Source: an uncultured Glaciecola sp. (GTDB taxonomy: Bacteria > Pseudomonadota > Gammaproteobacteria > Enterobacterales > Alteromonadaceae). From it: a stretch of 64,000 nucleotides of DNA. The position numbers were made by a program, and so were the translations under genes. Positions 46,127 through 56,400 of this stretch are shown one piece after another (positions within the stretch are counted from its first letter, which is position 1; every line of letters begins with the position of its first letter). The stretch covers positions 496,001 through 560,000 of the forward strand of contig NZ_CALJHY010000003.1 of assembly GCF_937770335.1 (NCBI RefSeq), in the 5' to 3' direction. The notes under the pieces were generated by a model, which worked only from the letters and a program-made list of their open reading frames with translations, made no database searches and had not been told where the DNA came from.

Positions 46127-46153
46127 AAGCCCAGGATTTATCTGGGCTTTTTT
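46127..46153 (+). terminator. Terminator after pilA
   Basis: 8-bp stem AAGCCCAG/CTGGGCTT, 7-base loop and T-tract, between pilA and pilC. Confidence 0.92.
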
Positions 46154-46182
46154 GTCTAGCGAGTTAGAAATAAGAGAATACC

Positions 46183-47391
46183 ATGGCGAAAATGGCAGAA
46201 ACATACACCTGGGCAGGTACCTCGAAAAGCGGTAGAGCAGGCAAAGGCGAAATCACTGCAGGTTCCTTGCAAGAAGCAAAAAATTTATTGCGACGTCAGG
46301 GTGTAGCTGCAACGAAAGTCAAAAAACTAGCAAAACCACTTTTTGGTAGAAAAGATAAAGTCGTAGCACAAGACATTGCGATACTTTCTCGACAATTGGC
46401 GACTATGTTGGGTGCCGGTGTTACCCTTATTCAAAGTTTAGAAATGATTGGTGCTGGCCATTCAAAGATGTCGATGCGTGATTTGTTAGGTGAAATTACC
46501 AACGAAGTAAAAGCCGGTAATCCATTGTCCTCGGCCTTGCGCAAACACCCTGAAAAATTTGATGACCTCTATTGTGACCTTGTTGAAACAGGTGAACAAT
46601 CAGGTGCATTAGAAACTATTTATGATCGTATTGCTCTGTATAAAGAAAAAGCAGAAGCGTTAAAATCGAAAATCAAAAAAGCGATGTTTTACCCGATTGC
46701 GGTATTAGTCGTTGCTTTCATCGTTACCTCAATACTCTTAATATTTGTTGTACCTCAGTTTGAAGAAATTTTTGCTGGGTTTGGTGCAGAACTCCCTGTT
46801 TTCACGCAGTTTGTTATTGCTTTGTCTAATGGTATGCAAAACTACGGTCCTTTTATTGCTGCCGGTTTTTTCCTTGCTGCAATTATGTTTAAAAAAGCAC
46901 ATACAAAATCGCTTTCCTTGCGCGACAGTGTTGACAAGAAAATTCTAATGATACCCGTTATTGGTGATATTTTGAAAAAAGCCGCTGTCGCTCGTTTTAC
47001 ACGAACTCTGTCCACCACCTTCGCCGCTGGTGTGCCATTAATTAGTGCTCTTGACTCAGCAGCCGGCGCATCTGGTAATGCGGTGTTCCGAAAAGCTATT
47101 TTATTCGTGAAAAAAGAAGTCGCTGGCGGTCTGCAAATGAACGTTGCTATGCGCGCTACGAATATTTTCCCACCGATGGTGACGCAAATGATTGCGATTG
47201 GCGAAGAATCAGGTTCTGTTGACAGTATGCTTGAAAAAATAGCTACCATTTATGAAGCCGAAGTTGACGATATGGTTGACGGCTTAACCAGCTTACTTGA
47301 ACCGATGATCATGGCTGTACTAGGTGTAGTAATAGGTGGCTTGATTATCGCCATGTACCTGCCTATTTTCGAAATGGGTAATGTAGTGTAA
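46183..47391 (+). CDS. pilC: Type IV pilus inner-membrane platform protein
   Basis: The platform protein on which the pilus ATPases act, 402 residues. Duplicated T2SS-F domains: first QDIAILSRQLATMLGAGVTL, second VARFTRTLSTTFAAGVPLIS, each followed by TM segments (FYPIAVLVVAFIVTSILLIF; MIMAVLGVVIGGLIIAMYLP). It directly follows pilA with 83 bases between; the extension ATPase gene pilB, which normally lies here, is missing. A terminator follows. Confidence 0.96.
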   Translation: MAKMAETYTWAGTSKSGRAGKGEITAGSLQEAKNLLRRQGVAATKVKKLAKPLFGRKDKVVAQDIAILSRQLATMLGAGVTLIQSLEMIGAGHSKMSMRDLLGEITNEVKAGNPLSSALRKHPEKFDDLYCDLVETGEQSGALETIYDRIALYKEKAEALKSKIKKAMFYPIAVLVVAFIVTSILLIFVVPQFEEIFAGFGAELPVFTQFVIALSNGMQNYGPFIAAGFFLAAIMFKKAHTKSLSLRDSVDKKILMIPVIGDILKKAAVARFTRTLSTTFAAGVPLISALDSAAGASGNAVFRKAILFVKKEVAGGLQMNVAMRATNIFPPMVTQMIAIGEESGSVDSMLEKIATIYEAEVDDMVDGLTSLLEPMIMAVLGVVIGGLIIAMYLPIFEMGNVV

Positions 47392-47410
47392 TAGCAATAC
47401 CGTTATTTAA

Positions 47411-47434
47411 AAGCCAGCGTTATGCTGGCTTTTT
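47411..47434 (+). terminator. Terminator after pilC
   Basis: 8-bp stem AAGCCAGC/GCTGGCTT, loop GTTAT, then a short T-tract. Confidence 0.88.
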
Positions 47435-47651
47435 GCTAGCTGGCAAAGCATCGACTTCTACTTGACAAAGCAATTAGGTAATCGCCAGAAATTTATTGTC
47501 CAACACAACGATATGTAATGAGTTATTTTTCGCTGTTTACATTCTTAATTGTGTAGTGAAAATAAAAGTTGAATACTTTTATTAAACAAGCCGATAGCTT
47601 AATATAAAACAAAGAATAAATACCAAATTCAAAAAGGTAAAAGCGGATCCA

Positions 47652-48527
47652 ATGGAAAATATTGCGTTGTTTGAACTATTAGCAGCATCTCCCCTAACAT
47701 TTGTCATTACAACTTTTTGTATTAGCTTATTAGTTGGCAGCTTCTTAAATGTAGTAATTTATCGATTGCCGATTATGATGGAGAACGAATGGCAACGTGA
47801 CATTGAGCAATGTCAGCATCCGGATAAAGAACTCCCACCAGCGCCTATTTTTAATTTAGTAAAACCTGATTCTACCTGCCCTAATTGCAAACATAAAATA
47901 CGAGCGTGGGAAAATATCCCTATCATCAGCTGGCTGGTATTGGGCCGTAAATGCAGTGGCTGTGCAAATCCTATTTCAGGGCGCTACCCTGCCGTTGAAC
48001 TATTAACGGCATTAATGTCTGCGCTTGTTGCCTATCAATTAGGTTTCAGTATCACAGGCACTGCATTTATATTTGCTACCTGGTTGCTTGTTGCCATGAC
48101 CTTTATTGATCTTGATAAAATGTTGCTTCCCGACTCACTTACCCTTTTATTGCTATGGACAGGACTTGGCTTGAGTTGCTTTGACAATAGTATATCGCCT
48201 ATCGACTCTATTGTTGGTGCTATGCTCGGCTATCTAAGTTTATGGTCTATTTATTGGGCTTTTAAATTACTTACGGGTAAAGAAGGTATGGGCTATGGCG
48301 ACTTCAAGCTGCTTGCCGCATTGGGCGCTTGGGTAGGCTGGCAGCACTTACCTATTATCATATTATTGTCATCAGTCGTGGGCGCAGTTGTTGGCATTAC
48401 GATGATGTTTATCCAGAAAAAAGACAGCAATTTAGCTATTCCCTTCGGTCCCTATTTAGCTGCGGCCGGCTGGTTAACCATGTTGTATGGCGACCACATT
48501 GCTGACTGGTATTTATCGACGTTATAA
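47652..48527 (+). CDS. pilD: Prepilin peptidase / N-methyltransferase
   Basis: Cleaves the leader of type IV pilins and pseudopilins and methylates the new N-terminus, 291 residues. Zinc-type tetracysteine in the N-terminal domain (CPNCKHKIRAWENIP ... CSGC), the two aspartyl-protease residues in FIDLDKMLLPD and GYGDFKLLAALGAW, and about seven TM helices. It would process PilA of this window and any T2SS pseudopilins encoded elsewhere. Confidence 0.96.
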   Translation: MENIALFELLAASPLTFVITTFCISLLVGSFLNVVIYRLPIMMENEWQRDIEQCQHPDKELPPAPIFNLVKPDSTCPNCKHKIRAWENIPIISWLVLGRKCSGCANPISGRYPAVELLTALMSALVAYQLGFSITGTAFIFATWLLVAMTFIDLDKMLLPDSLTLLLLWTGLGLSCFDNSISPIDSIVGAMLGYLSLWSIYWAFKLLTGKEGMGYGDFKLLAALGAWVGWQHLPIIILLSSVVGAVVGITMMFIQKKDSNLAIPFGPYLAAAGWLTMLYGDHIADWYLSTL

Positions 48528-48620
48528 AACATACTGCAACGCTAACCCCGTGAGCTTGCCAATGACCAGCCATCTGGTTTAGCTAGCAGTAGCTTTTAAT
48601 CTATAGCGAGAATAAAAAAA

Positions 48621-49229
48621 ATGAGCAAATTAGTAATAGGACTCACGGGTGGCATTGCGTCGGGCAAAACGACGGTCAGTGACCAATTTGCTCGTTTGGG
48701 TATAGATATTATTGATGCTGATGTTATTGCTAGAGAAGTCGTTGCTAAAGGCTCCCCGGGCTTAATGGCTATTGTCGAGCAATTCGGCCAAGGGATACTC
48801 ACACCTATCTTAGACCTCGATAGACAGAAACTTCGCAGTATTGTGTTTACAGATAATACAAAAAAAGAATGGCTAAACGCCTTACTGCATCCTCTTATTC
48901 GCACACAAATGGAGTTACAAACCAGTAACGCTAAATCACCTTATTGTATTTTAAGTGTCCCATTGCTAGTTGAAAACAAACTCAACAAAACGGTTGATCG
49001 TACATTAGTAGTTGATGTTGACGCAGCAACCCAACTTAAACGGGCGATGGCGAGGGATAACAGTGAGCAAGCAATAATTGAGAGTATAATAGCGTCGCAA
49101 GCGACACGTTCAGAACGATTGGCAGTTGCTGACGATATTATATTAAACACCGGAGACCGTGATTGGCTTAATGCACAAGTAAAAGATTTACATCAAATCT
49201 ACCTAAACATTGTGAACGAAAACCTGTAA
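48621..49229 (+). CDS. coaE: Dephospho-CoA kinase
   Basis: Last step of coenzyme A synthesis, 202 residues. P-loop GLTGGIASGKTTVSDQF at the N-terminus, then DIIDADVIAREVV, HPLIRTQME and VPLLVENKL, all standard. Start at the ATG at 48621. Followed closely by zapD. Confidence 0.97.
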   Translation: MSKLVIGLTGGIASGKTTVSDQFARLGIDIIDADVIAREVVAKGSPGLMAIVEQFGQGILTPILDLDRQKLRSIVFTDNTKKEWLNALLHPLIRTQMELQTSNAKSPYCILSVPLLVENKLNKTVDRTLVVDVDAATQLKRAMARDNSEQAIIESIIASQATRSERLAVADDIILNTGDRDWLNAQVKDLHQIYLNIVNENL

Positions 49230-49269
49230 ACTGTGTCCAATGGAAAATGCCAACCACAAGGAGAGCTTA

Positions 49270-50022
49270 ATGCCCGTCGCAGTCTACGAATTTCCGCTTT
49301 GCGAAAAAGCGCGAAACTATTTGCGATTAGAACAGCTTTTCAAACAACTTGATCACACTGCAACTTTCGACAATGAATTTGAAAGCTTGCACTTTTTTGA
49401 TGTTTTTTTCACCCTGTTAGACCTACTAGAACGCCTAGATGTCCGAACCGATTTTATTCGGGACATTGATGTGCACGAAAAGAATTTAGTCTATTGGTCG
49501 AGTCATCCGAACATCGATACTGGCGCGCTTGAAGTTGCTCTGAAAACCTTACATCGTTTGTTATCAGAGCTAAAGCGCACCAATAAATTGGGTTCACGTT
49601 TGAAGGACGACCGTTTTCTCAGCAGTATTCGACAACGTTTTTCGATCCCTGGCGGGGCAACTAGCTTTGATTTACCACATTTGTTTTGTTGGCTAAAACA
49701 ATCCAAAGATGTGCGCGACAAAGACATTGCCTTATGGCAAAGCCATTTAGCACTGGTACGTGAGAACATTACGCTATTAATGCATTATTTGCGAGAACGA
49801 GGTCGCTTTGAAGACGTTATCGCCACTAATGGCTTTTACCAGGGTATTGTCACTGACAAAATTGATCTTATTCGTGTTCGATGCTCTAACAGTCAAGGTT
49901 ACTACCCGGTATTAAGCGGCAATAAGTATCGATATGGTATAAGGTTCATGCAACTGGTTGCTGACGAAGGGTCAGCGGGCGGAGTGAAAGAAGATATTAA
50001 ATTTGAAATTGCTTGCTGTTAG
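49270..50022 (+). CDS. zapD: Cell division protein ZapD
   Basis: Binds the C-terminal tail of FtsZ and bundles protofilaments, 250 residues. It starts MPVAVYEFPLCEKARNYLRL, with the family's ARNYLRLE motif, and contains a helical domain plus a C-terminal beta domain (RVRCSNSQGYYPVLSGNKYR). AAGGAGAG immediately upstream selects the ATG at 49270 over the frame start at 49240. It lies between coaE and yacG as usual. Confidence 0.95.
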   Translation: MPVAVYEFPLCEKARNYLRLEQLFKQLDHTATFDNEFESLHFFDVFFTLLDLLERLDVRTDFIRDIDVHEKNLVYWSSHPNIDTGALEVALKTLHRLLSELKRTNKLGSRLKDDRFLSSIRQRFSIPGGATSFDLPHLFCWLKQSKDVRDKDIALWQSHLALVRENITLLMHYLRERGRFEDVIATNGFYQGIVTDKIDLIRVRCSNSQGYYPVLSGNKYRYGIRFMQLVADEGSAGGVKEDIKFEIACC

Positions 50023-50061
50023 CATATCCTCAACAATTCAACCAAATAGCTAAATAAGAAT

Positions 50062-50301
50062 ATGAAAGTAAACTGCCCTACCTGTAAAAAAGAAGTTAAA
50101 TGGTCAACTGAGAGTGAGTTTCGACCATTTTGCACCAAGCGATGTCAATTAATCGATTTAGGCCAATGGGCTAACGAAGAGAACGCTATCCCTTCAGGTG
50201 CTAATAAAGATGCTGAAACTTCTTTGCCCTATATGAATATTGATATAGAAGATATTGAGGAAATGATTGCACAACAAGAACAGGACTTCTTTAACAATTA
50301 G
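50062..50301 (+). CDS. yacG: DNA gyrase inhibitor YacG
   Basis: A 79-residue zinc protein that binds the GyrB C-terminal domain. Four Cys in [10 protein letters not shown] and [17 protein letters not shown] form the zinc site; the acidic C-terminus ([14 protein letters not shown]) is typical. End of the conserved nadC-yacG block. Confidence 0.95.
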   Translation: MKVNCPTCKKEVKWSTESEFRPFCTKRCQLIDLGQWANEENAIPSGANKDAETSLPYMNIDIEDIEEMIAQQEQDFFNN

Positions 50302-50390
50302 TCCTGGTTTGCTACTTTTTTCTCCAACTAGTGCTCTTATTCAAAAAAACACCATTTTCAGCCTAATTATTTATCAAGGTAAGCCATTCA

Positions 50391-51290
50391 ATGTCACAAC
50401 ATAGTGTCGTAAATAAAATCTTAATTACCGCGGGTACGCACGGTAATGAAATGTCTGGTATCGAATATGTAAAAAACCTACAAGCTAATGAGCAAATACG
50501 CGCTCAGCTATTGGGTCAAGCAAGTGACATTGATATTGAATTGGCGATAGTAAACAAACTCGCTGTTGAAAAAAGAATTCGCTATGTAGAAGAGGATCTA
50601 AACCGACAATTTAGCCAAGAGAAGTTAAGCGCTTTAACGGGTGACAATTTAGAGCATCAACTGGCTATTGAGTTTAACTTAGCCTTTGGTCCTAAGTATG
50701 AGCCTACCCGAGACCTTGTCATCGATATTCACAATACGACAAGCAATATGGGACCGACGTTAATTATTCTGCAGTCTGATGAGTTTCATCAGAAAATGGC
50801 TCAATATGTTAAAGCGAATATGCCAGAAGCGATTATTCTTATTGAAGACCATATTCCTTATAAGCAGCACCCCTATTTATGCACCCTTGGTAAAACAGGA
50901 ATTATGATTGAAGTTGGCCCGCAGCCGCACAGTGTACTGAGGCCCGCAGCATACTTACAAACAGAAAAAATGACCAAACTGGTTGTTGCTTTTTGTGACC
51001 GTTGGAACAAGCGGACATTGGGTGATTTAGACGTTGTTGATGCTTTTCGCTTAACTGAAGAAGTTTATTTTCCTTTATGTCCCGCAGGAAATAAGTTAGC
51101 AATGATACACCCAAACCTACAAAACAATGACTTTATGATATTAAATAAAGGGGCACCTGCTTTTCTTACTTTTGAAGGGGAAACCCTGAACTGGGAGGGT
51201 GAAGATGACGTGTTTCCTCATTTCATTGGTGAGTCAGCTTATTATCACCTTAACATTGCGTTTGCACTGTCTCGAAAAACGTCGATTTAA
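50391..51290 (+). CDS. Aspartoacylase-like zinc deacylase
   Basis: A 299-residue member of the aspartoacylase/succinylglutamate-desuccinylase family (M14-like zinc hydrolases). The N-terminal GTHGNEMSG supplies zinc His and Glu; RYVEEDLNR, DIHNTTSNMG (third zinc ligand His plus substrate site) and IEVGPQPHSV (catalytic Glu region) follow. It more closely resembles aspartoacylase (N-acetylaspartate deacylase) than AstE because of the DIHNTTSNMG and EEDLNRxF motifs. It sits between yacG and a TetR-RND set, converging on tetR with only 3 bases between stops. The physiological substrate is uncertain. Confidence 0.85.
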   Translation: MSQHSVVNKILITAGTHGNEMSGIEYVKNLQANEQIRAQLLGQASDIDIELAIVNKLAVEKRIRYVEEDLNRQFSQEKLSALTGDNLEHQLAIEFNLAFGPKYEPTRDLVIDIHNTTSNMGPTLIILQSDEFHQKMAQYVKANMPEAIILIEDHIPYKQHPYLCTLGKTGIMIEVGPQPHSVLRPAAYLQTEKMTKLVVAFCDRWNKRTLGDLDVVDAFRLTEEVYFPLCPAGNKLAMIHPNLQNNDFMILNKGAPAFLTFEGETLNWEGEDDVFPHFIGESAYYHLNIAFALSRKTSI

Positions 51291-51293
51291 CGA

Positions 51294-51905
51294 TTAGCCA
51301 AGGTCTTGCCCTGGAGAATCATTCGCACTGAATAATATACCTAGTATATTGACTACCTTCGCTTCAACTTTGTCTTTAGTGATTGAAAAACCGAAAAGTG
51401 CTTTGGTGTAACTTAACCCAGAAATAGAGGATAACAGCATATCTGCAATATCCTCAGGGACTTGGGTGGTTTTTAAGTACCCCTTCTCTTGTCCACTCCT
51501 TATTAAACGGGAAAGTTCTTGTATAGCTGGCAAATAGCATCGGTTGTAGTGCTCTTGTGACATTTCTTTATTCGCCAATGCCTGACTAATCATCAACTGA
51601 TCAAAGCGCACAATTTGCGGGTCAAAAAGAATATTAACGACGTTAATACAAAATGATTGCAGCATGTTTTGATATTCTACTTGGCTGTGAACCACGACTT
51701 TAGATGGCTCATAAATCCGAGCAACCTCTTGTGTCACAACGGCTTCTAACAACACCTCTTTATTCTCAAAGTACTTATATAATGTCATTTTTGAGGTTTT
51801 TGCTGCTTTAGCCAACATATCAGTAGTCACTGCAGTCACGCCAAATTCAAAGAATAAACTTCTAGCGGCTGCTAATATTCTGCATTTAGCGTCTTTACGC
51901 CTCAT
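51294..51905 (-). CDS. TetR-family regulator of the RND efflux genes
   Basis: A TetR-type repressor, 203 residues from the ATG at 51905 (MRRKDAKCRILAAARSLFFE; the frame can extend to 51941). HTH in residues about 10-55 (VTTDMLAKAAKTSKMTLYKY), followed by a helical ligand domain. Divergent from the membrane fusion protein gene across a 315-base region that contains the palindrome TACTGTACAGTA, so it probably represses the efflux pair (inference). An inducing ligand cannot be inferred. Confidence 0.88.
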   Translation of the reverse strand: MRRKDAKCRILAAARSLFFEFGVTAVTTDMLAKAAKTSKMTLYKYFENKEVLLEAVVTQEVARIYEPSKVVVHSQVEYQNMLQSFCINVVNILFDPQIVRFDQLMISQALANKEMSQEHYNRCYLPAIQELSRLIRSGQEKGYLKTTQVPEDIADMLLSSISGLSYTKALFGFSITKDKVEAKVVNILGILFSANDSPGQDLG

Positions 51906-52043
51906 ATTTAGGACTCTGTTGATTATATTGATTATTCTCAAACGACATAGTTTTCCCTTTATTATTGCTGTCTTACTCTTTCAATATCTAAGTGGTAAAT
52001 TAATACATATCGATTTTGTGTACTGACAAATTTGAAACCTTAT

Positions 52044-52059
52044 GGTACTGTACAGTATC
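52044..52059. promoter_or_regulatory. Palindromic candidate TetR operator
   Basis: Perfect 12-bp palindrome TACTGTACAGTA (52046-52057) inside GGTACTGTACAGTATC, in the region between the divergent TetR and RND genes. Its position fits a repressor site. Confidence 0.5.
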
Positions 52060-52220
52060 GTACTCTGAGTGTATATCAGCAATTAATATAAACTCGGACT
52101 AAAAGCTAGCTTTAAACATCACTGGATAATGCCGCAGTGACATGAATAAAGACGAGTTACGTAGCAGTCGTTAATTGATATTAGATAAATAAAGCTGCCG
52201 CTTTATTGAAAGGAAAAATA

Positions 52221-53474
52221 ATGCGTTTTAGACAAATCGCCCCGCTTGTAGTTATCACAATTGTTATGTTGAGTGCATGTTCAGATTCTGAAGAAAATAT
52301 GCTGCAAAGCGACGCCACTGGAAATCAACCTCCTAAAAAAGTGTGGACGACAACATTGGTACCGGCATCCGATGGAGTGAAAAGACATTTAACGGGGACT
52401 ATTCAAGCGGCAGACGCTGTATCAATTTCATTTGAAGTAACCGGCGTTATTTCTAAAATGCATGTGGACCTTGGCCAATCTTTTAATAAAGGTGACGTGC
52501 TTGCTGAGTTAGATAAAGCGGTCTATTTATTGGCAGTTCAGCAGAGCAAAAGTACGTTAGGTGAAGCCACTGCAGGATTAGTAGACGCAAAGCAAACATT
52601 TGAAAGAAACAAATCACTTAGACAACAAGGTCTGGTATCACAAGCTTCATTCGACAATGCGCAAGCCAATTTTAATATTGCAGAACAACGCACCGAAGTA
52701 GCTGAAAGTTCGCTAGCCATAGCGAGAGAAAATTTATCCGACACCATACTTGTCGCACCTTACTCGGGTCGTGTCTCAGCGCGTTTTGTTGAACCTTCGC
52801 AACAAGTCAGTCCCGGCGCCTCGGTAATTAGCATTCAAGGTAACGCAAACCTTGAGGTTAACGCTGCTATACCTGAGGGTTTGATCAGTAAGATTGCGCT
52901 TCTTGACCAAGTGAATGTCATTGTGCCATCAATGAGTCCTTCAAAAACGTATCCTGCGACGCTCACAGAAATTGGTGCGCAAGCGTCTATTGCAAATGCG
53001 TTTCCAATTACCATTACGTTAAATGACAATCACACAGGTTTTTATCCAGGGATGTCGGCTGAAGTCATTTTGTCGGTCAGTAGCTTATTCACCAGTGATC
53101 AATACTTTGAAGTTCCCTTCAGCGCCTTCACCACCGACAAGTCAGGCCCCTATTTATACTTCGTCGCAATCCAAACAACACCAAAAGTCGATAAAAATAT
53201 AGCTAATAAGGACACACCTATTAGCATTAAAAGCATAAATAAAGACACACCTCTTCAGACCAAGAGCGCAAGCCTAGAAGTAACCGCCATCGCAAAAAAA
53301 CACTATATTGAAATTGTTGAATTAAAGCCTGAGACCGCGATTATTACATTTGTGCAACGACCCGATAGCGCCCTCCTTGCAGAATCGAGAATAGTAAAAA
53401 CTGGCCTAGACTTTTTAAGACCCGATCAAGTTATTTCAGTTGTTGAAACCTCTACCCGAATATATAACCAATAG
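52221..53474 (+). CDS. RND efflux periplasmic adaptor (membrane fusion protein)
   Basis: Links the inner-membrane RND pump to an outer-membrane channel, 417 residues. Lipoprotein leader MRFRQIAPLVVITIVMLSAC (Cys20, LSAC). Barrel-sandwich halves VISKMHVDLGQSFNKGDVLA and LVAPYSGRVSARFVEPSQQV flank an alpha-helical hairpin (about 100-165); beta-barrel and membrane-proximal parts follow. A Lys/Thr/Ser-rich insert near residues 325-355 (NIANKDTPISIKSINKDTPL) breaks the membrane-proximal domain and contains a small repeat (NKDTP twice). AAGGA precedes the ATG at 52221. Partner RND gene 11 bases downstream; no outer-membrane channel gene is present. Confidence 0.92.
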   Translation: MRFRQIAPLVVITIVMLSACSDSEENMLQSDATGNQPPKKVWTTTLVPASDGVKRHLTGTIQAADAVSISFEVTGVISKMHVDLGQSFNKGDVLAELDKAVYLLAVQQSKSTLGEATAGLVDAKQTFERNKSLRQQGLVSQASFDNAQANFNIAEQRTEVAESSLAIARENLSDTILVAPYSGRVSARFVEPSQQVSPGASVISIQGNANLEVNAAIPEGLISKIALLDQVNVIVPSMSPSKTYPATLTEIGAQASIANAFPITITLNDNHTGFYPGMSAEVILSVSSLFTSDQYFEVPFSAFTTDKSGPYLYFVAIQTTPKVDKNIANKDTPISIKSINKDTPLQTKSASLEVTAIAKKHYIEIVELKPETAIITFVQRPDSALLAESRIVKTGLDFLRPDQVISVVETSTRIYNQ

Positions 53475-53485
53475 AGGTACTAAAA

Positions 53486-56400
53486 ATGAATTTATCTGAT
53501 ATTGGTTTAACTTATAACCGCCTAGTGATGACTGTCGTATTGTCGTTAATGTTGTTTGGTGGTATTAGTTACTTTTCGTTACCAGCACAGGAAGACCCTG
53601 CCGTAAAAGTTCGGGAGGCTGTTATTACAACTCACTTCCCTGGTATGCCTGCTGAGAAGATAGAACTTTTGATCACCAAAACGGTGGAAGAAGGCGTGCG
53701 TAATGTCGATGAGGTTGAGGAAATTCGCTCAATTTCAATGCAAGGCACATCCGTCGTTTATGTAGATTTATATGACCGTTACTACGACCTCGACCAAATT
53801 TGGGATAAAGTACGGAACGAATTAGAGAAAGTAAAAAGCGAATTACCGGAGGGCACACCAGCCCATTTCATTAATGATAACTTTGGCGACGTTGCAATAT
53901 TAACCGTCGCTCTGCAGGCCGACGAAGGTATTTTAATGGGCGACATGTTCGACATGGCGCAACATGCTCGTGACATGATGTACACGGTAAATGGCACTCA
54001 ATCGGTTAATATTCTAGGGGCACAACAAGAAAATATTGTCATTGAAGTTTCTGACGTCAAAGCCGCCCAGCTCGGTGTATCTCCAACTCAGTTACTTGAT
54101 ACTTTGAAGCAACAAAACGTCATTCGCTCTGGCGGCACAATCAACTTAACCGGTAAAAGTTTTAATATTGTTCCTAGCGGCGACTTCACCAGCATTCAGT
54201 CAATCAAAGAAGTCATTTTTACGCTACCTAACACCAATAACTCAATACGCTTGGAAGATATTGCAACGGTATACAGGAGCATTCAAACGCCTGAGTCTCA
54301 AACGGCTTATTTTAATGGCGAACGCGCAATTGTATTGGCCGTTGCTAAAAATGACCGCTTCAGCGTGACCGAATATACACCTCGCTTAGAAGCAATGCTG
54401 CAGACATTAGAACAACAGATGCCTGCCGGTATCAGCCTCAACGTCATTACTCGACAAGCAGACCAAGTAAATGCCGCGGTAGACGGTGTGTCAATAAACG
54501 TCATCCAAACCCTAGCCATTGTGCTCGGCGTTGTCATTCTCTTCCTTGGCTTTCGTATTGGTCTGATTGTGGGTGCAATAGTACCTGCAGTTATTTTAAT
54601 TGTGCTCGCGGTGCTTAATTTTAATAATATGGCACTTGAACGTATGAGCTTAGCAACGCTTATCATTTCCCTTGGTTTACTCGTCGATAATGGGATTGTA
54701 GTTGCTGAAGACTTCAAACGACGACTAGAAAAGGGTGAAAAACGTCGCGAAATCGTGTCTGCAATCGGCCGTACACTGGCGATCCCGCTACTTACCTCCT
54801 CGGCCACAACCATGCTGGTATTCTTGCCCCTAATGCTAGCTGAGAGCAGCTCTGGTGAATACACTCGTTCTGTGTCAATCGTGATCATTTATTCACTTTT
54901 TACTTCTTGGCTTCTATCCCTCATGGTGACACCTTATTTGTGCTACCTATTTATTAAAGATGCAGAGGTCAAGAAGTCGGGATTTCAAGCCAAAGTAGCC
55001 AACTTCTTTGATCTTATAAACCCATTGTACAAAGCGCTTTTATATTTTGTATTGAAATATCGAGCTTTCACTATGGCACTAACCGTTCTTATTTTCCTAG
55101 CGGCAGGACTTGCAATGAGCACCGTTCCTGTCAAATTTTTTCCAGATTCAGACCGAGCTCAAGTATTAGCATACATTGATTTACCCGCGGGCTCTTCAAT
55201 GCATGAAACAGAGGACGTATTAGAAATCGTATTTGACCTCCTCGACAATAAAGAACGTTACCCTCATGTAGATAATTATGCCGCTTATGGCGGTTTCGGT
55301 GGCCCAAGATTTGTATTGTCACTCACTCCTATTACCCCAGAATCCAGTAAAGCCTTTGTCATGCTTAACCTAAAGGATAAAAAGTACCAAGATGAGACAA
55401 TCAAAAATCTTCGGGAAGACTTTGCTAGTGGTTTTCCTATGGTAAATGCGCGTGTTACTAAAATGTTTTTGGGCCCGTCTGACTCAAATAAAATTGACGT
55501 GCAGGTTATCGGTCCAGACAAAGATTATATTTATAACACGGCACTAGAGATTCAAGAGATCTTCCGCAATTTGGAAGGGACTGTTGAAATTAAAAATGAC
55601 TGGGAAAATAAAATAACTCAGATTGATGTGCAAATTGATCAGGCTAGAGCCAAACGTGCTGGTGTCACTTCCGCCGATGTTGCAAGGTCGTTGGAAACAT
55701 TTTTCTCAGGCACTGTAGTGTCAGAATTTAGAGACGGTGATGATTTAATCCCTATCATAATTCGAGGTAAAGCCGAGGATAGGTACGATATCAGTCGCAT
55801 TTATGGTATCAACGTTTATGCTGCTTCAAGAAATGTAAACGTGCCATTGGAACAAGTTGCTGATATAAGTTTTAGTCCGCAATACGCAAGAATAGCTCGC
55901 GAAAATTTATTCAGAACGGTTACCATTGAAGCCAAAAACTTGAATATGACGGCTGAAGATATGGTGCCTATTTTAGAACCTGAACTTGATAAACTCAGGG
56001 CTAAATTGCCGCCCGCTCACCGCATTGAATTTGACGGTGTTGTGAAAGATTCAAAAGAATCTCAGGCGTCTCTTAACGCTAATTTACCACTCTGCTTAGC
56101 AGTAGTAATGCTCGTACTAATCGCTCAGTTCAATTCCTTGCGTCGTGCTAGCATTGTTATTTTGACCGTTCCTCTTATTTTAATAGGTGCTGTTATTGGT
56201 TTACTAGTTGTGAAAGCAAACTTTGGGTTTATGGTCATTTTAGGTTTATATGCATTGGCTGGCATTATTGTTAACAATGCCATTGTATTGATAGATAGAA
56301 TAGATATAGAACGCAAGGAAATGGAAGATCAATACGAAGCTTTAGTAGAGGCATGCCTGCGCAGATTGCGTCCTATCGTAATGTCTACAGTGACAACCAT

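Noticed and set aside
54307-54888. 193-codon frame antisense to the RND permease
   Set aside because: Shadow of a strongly conserved transporter gene; no independent family features or ribosome site.
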